From: Paraburkholderia domus
GTDB taxonomy: Bacteria; Pseudomonadota; Gammaproteobacteria; Burkholderiales; Burkholderiaceae
Reading direction: 5' to 3'
Assembly: GCF_905220705.1 (NCBI RefSeq)
Contig: NZ_CAJNAT010000044.1
Coordinates: forward strand, 1-46,669
DNA: 46,669 bases
Each line of letters starts with the position of its first letter. Position 1 is the stretch's first letter. Positions 41,968-46,669 of the stretch are shown here, piece after piece. The position numbers and the translations under genes are program-made. Under the pieces are notes generated by a model that saw only the letters and a list, made by a program, of their open reading frames with translations, searched no databases and was not told the origin of the DNA.

Positions 41968-42615
41968 TCAATTCTGCGCGCCCGCCAAAGCGCCGGCATG
42001 CGGCGGCAGCAACAGTTTTCGGGGCCCGCTGACGAACGCGCTGCCGGGTTCGAAAAACCGCAGCGGCCGATGCATCTCGCGCGACAAACCGATGCGCGTC
42101 GTCACGCCAATCGGCACATCACCCGTCTCGATCACGCCGATCCACAGGTCGCGCCCAGTGCAAAGATCACGGCCATCGAATGACTGATCGATGCCTAAGG
42201 CAATGGTGAGCCGGCCGGGACCGCGCGCGAGGTCGCGCAGCGGCACGCCAGGGCGCCGGGCTTCCATCAGGGGTAAGCCTTCCAGTGGCTCGATAGCACG
42301 AAGCAGAATGCCGGCGCCGACCTCCTCCGCTTCCGCGGACATGTTCAGCATGTACGAAAGCCCATACGTGAGCCGGACATAGGCGTGGCCCGGCGCGAGA
42401 AACATCGACCCGTTGTACGGGCGACGACCTTGAAACGCGTGACTGGTCGAATCGCCGAGCGGATACGCTTCAGTTTCGACGATCCGGCCGCTGATGCGGC
42501 CTTCGGGCAGATCGTGCACGAGGTATTTGCCGACCATGAAGCGCGCTAGCGCGACCGTGTCGAGCGGCAAATCGTCACGAAGCAATGGGAGGATGGGCAG
42601 CGGCTGATTCGGCAT
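41968..42615 (-). CDS. 3-methyladenine DNA glycosylase (Mpg/AAG family)
   Basis: 215 aa from the ATG at 42615. The family motifs are clear: GRIVETEAYPLGDSTSHAFQ (with the catalytic Glu), GSMFLAPGHAYVRLTYG, and ARGPGRLTIALGID. The enzyme removes alkylated purines such as 3-methyladenine from DNA in base-excision repair. Monocistronic; the neighbours are unrelated. Confidence 0.93.
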   Translation of the reverse strand: MPNQPLPILPLLRDDLPLDTVALARFMVGKYLVHDLPEGRISGRIVETEAYPLGDSTSHAFQGRRPYNGSMFLAPGHAYVRLTYGLSYMLNMSAEAEEVGAGILLRAIEPLEGLPLMEARRPGVPLRDLARGPGRLTIALGIDQSFDGRDLCTGRDLWIGVIETGDVPIGVTTRIGLSREMHRPLRFFEPGSAFVSGPRKLLLPPHAGALAGAQN

Positions 42616-43001
42616 GCGGTCCGGACTGGTCGTGAAGGACAAAGCTGGGGTTCAAGGGACGCGAACGCGTAGCAGACACTCCGACGGGCATGCCATCCGC
42701 GCCGCACCAAGCGGTAGCGCGCCATGGGCCTGCCTTCATCAGCCCATTCGTTGTATCAAAACCTCATTTCCGGGCAGCTGCGCATTCACCATGGCACTAA
42801 TTGGAGTATCGTGTGTTTCCGGCCCGCAGGACAGCCTTTGCCGGTATGCGTGTGCTTAGGCCCGCCCCATCAGCTTACAGATTGAAAAAATCGCAAGGCC
42901 CGCAACAGCGTTCCATTCAGATTTGATCCCGAAGTACCCGCTGGTGCAGTACACCGACCCCACCCGGGGCCGTCGTGTTTATGACAATAGGAGAGAGTTG
43001 A
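42616..43001. other. Intergenic region between divergent glycosylase and BON genes
   Basis: No gene is supported. The end holds the BON gene ribosome site (AATAGGAGAGAG). No strong promoter, repeat or terminator is apparent. Confidence 0.5.
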
Positions 43002-43370
43002 ATGAAAGCATTCCAGGCAATCAAGATGGTAGGCGGCGCACTGATCGTTCTGGCGTCCGTCAGTGCCTACGCGCAAAGCAGCGATGCGGCGGCCACGCCG
43101 GCAGCCCCGATGGCGGCTTCGTCGGCGCCTAGCGCCAAGTCCGTCAAGGCAGCCGACCGTGCGCTGGGACGCAAAGTGCGCAGCGCCCTGTCGAAGACCA
43201 AGGGCCTGAGCGTGACCAACATCACCGTGCGTGCGCGTGGCGGTGCAGTGACGCTGGCCGGCACGGTGCCTGAGCAGCCGCAAGTCGACCTCGCAACCCA
43301 GGCCGCGCAAGCCGTGCCGGGCGTGACGTCGGTCAAGAACGCACTGTCGATCCGTCCGGTCGGACAGTAA
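43002..43370 (+). CDS. BON-domain periplasmic protein
   Basis: 122 aa. The signal peptide is cleaved near SAYA|QSS, followed by an Ala/Ser/Pro-rich linker (25-50) and one BON domain (about 50-118: VRSALSKTKGLSVTNITV, GGAVTLAGTVPEQPQVDLA, VKNAL). BON domains bind membranes or sugars, and family members often respond to osmotic or envelope stress. A strong GGAGAG site lies 7 bp before the ATG. Confidence 0.9.
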   Translation: MKAFQAIKMVGGALIVLASVSAYAQSSDAAATPAAPMAASSAPSAKSVKAADRALGRKVRSALSKTKGLSVTNITVRARGGAVTLAGTVPEQPQVDLATQAAQAVPGVTSVKNALSIRPVGQ

Positions 43371-43398
43371 CCCGCGTTAGTCAGTTGTAGCGCCACAT

Positions 43399-43460
43399 CC
43401 GGACGCAACGCTTCCTCACGAGGCGGCGCGTCCGGCCCGACACATCCGGGTTCTTTTTTC
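43399..43460 (+). terminator. Probable intrinsic terminator after the BON gene
   Basis: CCGGACGC (43399-43406) pairs with GCGTCCGG (43428-43435). A second short stem, CCCG/CGGG (43436-43450), is followed directly by TTCTTTTTTCC. The T-tract and the position 30-90 bp after the stop codon fit a terminator for the BON transcript. Confidence 0.6.
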
Positions 43461-43807
43461 CTGAAGCTGCTAACGCCGCAGTTCTGGACCGATGGTGTTT
43501 CATCCATCGAAACCGCGCCGCTTTTTCCGCGCAATCCTGCTTGGCTCAATCCTTCAGAAGCCGAACAACCGTCGGTTGTATTACCGCCTTCGCCACTGCG
43601 TCGGCACAACCCGTCCCGCCGACAGACAAAGCCTCGTTCGCCGTGAACTATCCTTTATAATTTAATGCTTTAGGGGGCGTTGTTGACGAAATGGATTAGC
43701 ATTCTCGCTCGCTCCCGCGCTCGCCCCATATCTCGTCGGGGCCCATCCGTGCGCGCCGCGTCAGTCCAATATAAGCAACGAGATCAAGCAACAAAAGGAA
43801 GCCCAGA
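43461..43807. other. Intergenic region upstream of the antiporter gene
   Basis: No gene is supported. A TATAAT hexamer lies at 43656-43661 in an A/T-rich patch, but without a good -35 at the right distance. The antiporter ribosome site (AAAAGGAAG) is at the end. Confidence 0.4.
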
Positions 43808-44890
43808 ATGACCACGCCCGCGACCGTTTTACCCCGCTGGACCATTGCCGCACCCTTTGTCGCGTGGATCGTGCTGGGCGTGGCATATGCCCTGCCGGGC
43901 AACGGATTGCTGCTCGCACTGATCGGCGTCGCACTGTGCGCAGCCGTGTTCACAGCGGTGCACCATGCGGAAGTGGTCGCGCATCGCGTCGGCGAGCCAT
44001 TCGGCACGCTGGTGCTGGCGGTGGCCGTGACGGTGATCGAGGTCGCGCTGATCGTTTCGGTGATGCTGACGTCCGGCCCTGAAAAGGCCGGCCTCGCGCG
44101 CGACACCGTGTTCGCTGCGGTGATGATCGTCTGCAATGGGATCGTCGGCATTTGCCTGCTGGTGGGCGGCATCCGGCATCGCGAGCAGGACTTTCAGAGT
44201 CGCGGCGCGGCGGCGTCGCTGGCGGTCCTCGCCTCGTTGTCTGTGTTGACGTTGGTGATGCCGAACTACACGACGACCAAGGTCGGCCCGGTTCTGTCAT
44301 CGTCGCAACTGGCGTTCGCGGGGGTGTCGTCGCTGGTGCTGTATGGGGTATTCGTGTTCGTCCAGACCGTGCGTCATCGCGACTACTTCCTTGCCGGGGT
44401 TCCCGACGAGGACGTTCATGCAGCCCCACCGAGCACGGGTGTCGCGCTGGCAAGCGGCGGCTTGCTGGTGGTGTGCCTGGTCGCCGTCGTATTGCTGGCG
44501 AAGGTGCTCTCGCCGGTGGTCGAAACCGCGGTGAAAAACGCGGGCGCGCCGCCGGCGGTGGTCGGCATTTTCATTGCCGCGCTGGTGCTGTTGCCAGAAG
44601 GACTCGCGGCCGTGCGCGCAGCGCGCGCCGATCGCTTGCAGAACAGCCTGAATCTCGCGCTTGGCTCGGCGCTGGCCAGCATCGGGCTGACCATTCCGAC
44701 CGTTGCCGTGGTGTTTTTGTGGACCGCCCAGCCGCTCATACTCGGTATCGACGGCAAGGAAACCGTGCTGCTGATGCTCACGCTGGTCGTCGGCACCCTG
44801 ACGCTGAGTGGTGGGCGCACGACGATTCTGCAAGGCGCCGTGCATCTGTCACTCTTCGCGGCGTATCTGTTTCTGTCTTTCGCGCCCTGA
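43808..44890 (+). CDS. chaA: Calcium/proton antiporter, ChaA type
   Basis: 360 aa with about eleven hydrophobic helices. The two CaCA alpha-repeats are visible: GEPFGTLVLAVAVTVIEVAL with its acidic Glu residues near 63-82, and LLPEGLAAVRAARADRLQNSLNLALGSALASIG near 262-295. A hydrophilic loop (about 195-212) divides the halves. E. coli ChaA exchanges Ca2+, Na+ or K+ for protons at the inner membrane. AAAAGGAAG gives the start. Monocistronic by appearance. Confidence 0.92.
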   Translation: MTTPATVLPRWTIAAPFVAWIVLGVAYALPGNGLLLALIGVALCAAVFTAVHHAEVVAHRVGEPFGTLVLAVAVTVIEVALIVSVMLTSGPEKAGLARDTVFAAVMIVCNGIVGICLLVGGIRHREQDFQSRGAAASLAVLASLSVLTLVMPNYTTTKVGPVLSSSQLAFAGVSSLVLYGVFVFVQTVRHRDYFLAGVPDEDVHAAPPSTGVALASGGLLVVCLVAVVLLAKVLSPVVETAVKNAGAPPAVVGIFIAALVLLPEGLAAVRAARADRLQNSLNLALGSALASIGLTIPTVAVVFLWTAQPLILGIDGKETVLLMLTLVVGTLTLSGGRTTILQGAVHLSLFAAYLFLSFAP

Positions 44891-44945
44891 CACCAGGTTT
44901 GAGGCCCGCGCGCTATCCAGACAACGCAGACAACGGGCTCCTCTC

Positions 44946-45839
44946 CTATTCTTCCCAATGATCCGTAATCCAGTCGCGAAACAGATTCAGTTTCTGCTGA
45001 TGCGCGACTGAATCCGGATAGACGAAGTAATAGCGCCAGCCGGTCTTGAGCACCGTATCGAACGGCCGCACGAGGCGCTTGGCCGCGACGTCTTCGTCGA
45101 TCAAGGCAAGGTCGCTGATGGCGACGCCGAAGCCCTGCAAAGCGGCGTTGGTCGCCATGTCGAGCGTGTCGAAGCTCGGCCCATGTTCAGCGTCGATACC
45201 GTGTGTATCCGCTGCATCCGCCTCGGTCACCTTGGCGAGCCACATCTTCCAGTCGCGATGATCACGTGTCGGATGCAGCAGCGTGTGGCGCACCAGATCC
45301 GCAACCTCGTCCAGCGGTTTGTCTTTCAGCAGATCGGGCGCGCATACCGGCGTCAGACGCTCCTCGAACAACGGCACCGCCTGCACGTCCACGCCCGGCG
45401 ACGAGCCATAGATGATTGCCGCATCGAAGGGCTCGAGTTGGAAATCGACGTCGTGTTGCCAGGTGGTCGTGATCTGCACATGCAGATCGGGATACTCGGC
45501 CTGGAAGCGCATGATCTTCGGCAACATCCAGCGCATCACGCAGGTCGGCACTTTCAGCGCGAGATCGGTACGTTGACGCGTGAGGCGCAGCGATATCTCT
45601 TCGATACGCGCGAAGCTCTCCTTCACGGCCGGCAGCAGCAATTCGCCTTCGGCGGTCAGTGTCAGACCTTTCGCATGGCGTTTGAAGAGCGGAAACTTGT
45701 AGTAGTCCTCGAGCGCGATGATTTGCCGGCTCACCGCGCCTTGCGTCAGACATAGGTGGTCAGCGGCGCGCGTAAAGCTGCGATGCCGCGCGACGGTTTC
45801 GAAAATCTGCAACGCGTTGAGCGGCGGGAGACGTCGCAT
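44946..45839 (-). CDS. LysR-family transcriptional regulator, GcvA-like
   Basis: 297 aa. The winged helix-turn-helix (residues 5-65: PPLNALQIFETVARHRSFTR, then TQGAVSRQIIALED) is followed by the LysR substrate domain (about 90-290). The opening MRRLPPLNALQIFE and the later CxxxxxxxWxxxxF-like structure are typical of the GcvA subgroup. It is divergent from the substrate-binding protein at 46390, 550 bp away, so it may control that transporter. Confidence 0.92.
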   Translation of the reverse strand: MRRLPPLNALQIFETVARHRSFTRAADHLCLTQGAVSRQIIALEDYYKFPLFKRHAKGLTLTAEGELLLPAVKESFARIEEISLRLTRQRTDLALKVPTCVMRWMLPKIMRFQAEYPDLHVQITTTWQHDVDFQLEPFDAAIIYGSSPGVDVQAVPLFEERLTPVCAPDLLKDKPLDEVADLVRHTLLHPTRDHRDWKMWLAKVTEADAADTHGIDAEHGPSFDTLDMATNAALQGFGVAISDLALIDEDVAAKRLVRPFDTVLKTGWRYYFVYPDSVAHQQKLNLFRDWITDHWEE

Positions 45840-46389
45840 CGGGAAGAGTCCAGTCTGGAATCAGAAAAAATCATTGCACGGGTATGCGGCGTTGTGTGCC
45901 GTCACGCCTGCTGTGCCCACAGGATACGCGATCAGAACGCCCAGCACGAGTTGCCAGCGGCGCAAACATGCATGCATTGGGCTCATGATCATCCGCCAAT
46001 TCCGTCCTGAACGCACCCGCTTGCACCGACTCAGGGCAAATCCTGCCGGACACCGCACCAGAACCGAGCTTTCCTCATACCGCCTCCTGGCCGACCCGCG
46101 CCAAAAAAATCATGGACGTTAACCCCGATACGCTACTGGATTGGGGTTCCCACGGATCGCAGCGAAGCCGCCGCTAGCATCGCGCGACAGCCAGCCCATG
46201 AGATTCCGTCATGCGCTCCATGCGCATATTTCGTTTGTTGATGGATTTTGGCAAACCTAGAGTGCATCAACACGCAACGCATCCGCTATCGCATGAGGTT
46301 GGGTGCAACGTGCAGCGCAAATGGGCGATGCAGCGGCAGCGGTCAGAGCGAATATCACCAGGCAACAGGCGTTCAACACAGGAGACCGC
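45840..46389. other. Control region between the LysR gene and the substrate-binding protein gene
   Basis: No gene is supported in 550 bp. An inverted repeat AACCCC (46121-46126)/GGGGTT (46143-46148) spaced by 16 bp is the clearest symmetric element. A minus-strand frame at 45861-46058 has a hydrophobic middle but no ribosome site, and I do not call it. The A/T-rich patch at 46226-46250 could hold the rightward promoter. Confidence 0.45.
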
Positions 46390-46669
46390 CATGCAAGAGA
46401 TCAAACGGGGTAGAAGGCAGGCCATCAAGACAATCGGCGCGGCACTCGCGGCGTCCGCATTGCCGATGCCGTTTATCAATCTGCGAGCACAGGAGCACAA
46501 TTTCTCCGGCAAGACCCTGCGTCTGTTGACGTGGTCCGATGACACCGGCGCCGCCGCGTTGCGCAACATCGCCGCCACGTTCACGGCGAAAACCGGCGCG
46601 AAGGTGATCGCCGACCGCGCCGACGGCACGTCCGGCATGGTCGCCAAGGTCAAGGCCGCGGGCGACCGC
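46390..46669 (+). CDS. ABC transporter substrate-binding protein (partial, cut by right edge)
   Basis: The first 93 residues are visible. The N-terminus has a twin-arginine-like signal (KRGRRQAIKTIGAALAASAL) with cleavage near LRA|QEH, so export in folded form by Tat is possible. The mature start, FSGKTLRLLTWSDDTGAAAL, and then AATFTAKTGAKV are typical of extracellular solute-binding family 1, of the spermidine/putrescine type. The substrate cannot be fixed from this fragment. The rest of the transporter should lie to the right. Confidence 0.82.

Noticed and set aside
45861..46058. 65-codon minus-strand frame between the LysR and transporter genes
   Set aside because: It has a hydrophobic middle but no ribosome site and no family pattern. 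It is too weak to call.

Overview
The window is high-GC proteobacterial DNA and most likely comes from a Burkholderiales chromosome, probably Burkholderia or Paraburkholderia. The signs are an aerobic-type cobalamin cluster, two DUF4148 proteins, a lipA/lifO lipase-foldase pair close to the Burkholderia cepacia lipase family, and an rRNA leader of Burkholderia type. The genus is inferred from family knowledge, not from a search.

Layout. 1-311: promoter and leader of an rRNA operon transcribed leftward off the left edge. 312-926: non-coding DNA with a hexamer repeat and a palindromic element. 927-1895: a PilZ protein. 1931-13478: a cobalamin locus built around a divergent control region. cobW-cobN-chlI-type ATPase-VWA runs left, and cobA-cobE-cobO-cobB-bluB runs right. 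Each arm has its own promoter and its own cobalamin riboswitch. 13501-18918: a leftward signalling operon (OmpR-type regulator, LysM-FecR exported protein, CHASE2 histidine kinase, lipoprotein). 18919-22320: a patch unlike its surroundings, with a lower-GC ycaO gene carrying an OsmC domain, an intrinsic terminator directly before it, and the decayed remains of an rcnB-like gene. 22325-27441: SWIM-SNF2 helicase, DeoR regulator, and an mqsA antitoxin whose toxin gene survives only as a C-terminal stub. 27463-29958: FAD/GcvT-type oxidoreductase.

29955-34437 is the most interesting region. A membrane-anchored catalase-family peroxidase and a cytochrome b561, a DUF4148 protein, an anti-sigma-like protein, and an ECF sigma factor with its anti-sigma factor form four transcription units. 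Each unit is preceded by the same two-block motif (GGAATA, 14-15 bp, GTGTT or GTGGTT). I infer a self-contained ECF regulon for peroxide or redox stress at the envelope.

34466-46669: lifO/lipA, an AraC regulator divergent from an NmrA-type reductase, SRPBCC protein, ribA, CBS protein, a structured stretch ending in an intrinsic terminator, a second DUF4148 gene, a 3-methyladenine glycosylase, a BON protein, a ChaA-type antiporter, and a GcvA-like LysR regulator divergent from a substrate-binding protein cut by the right edge. No tRNA, CRISPR array, intact insertion sequence or prophage was recognised.
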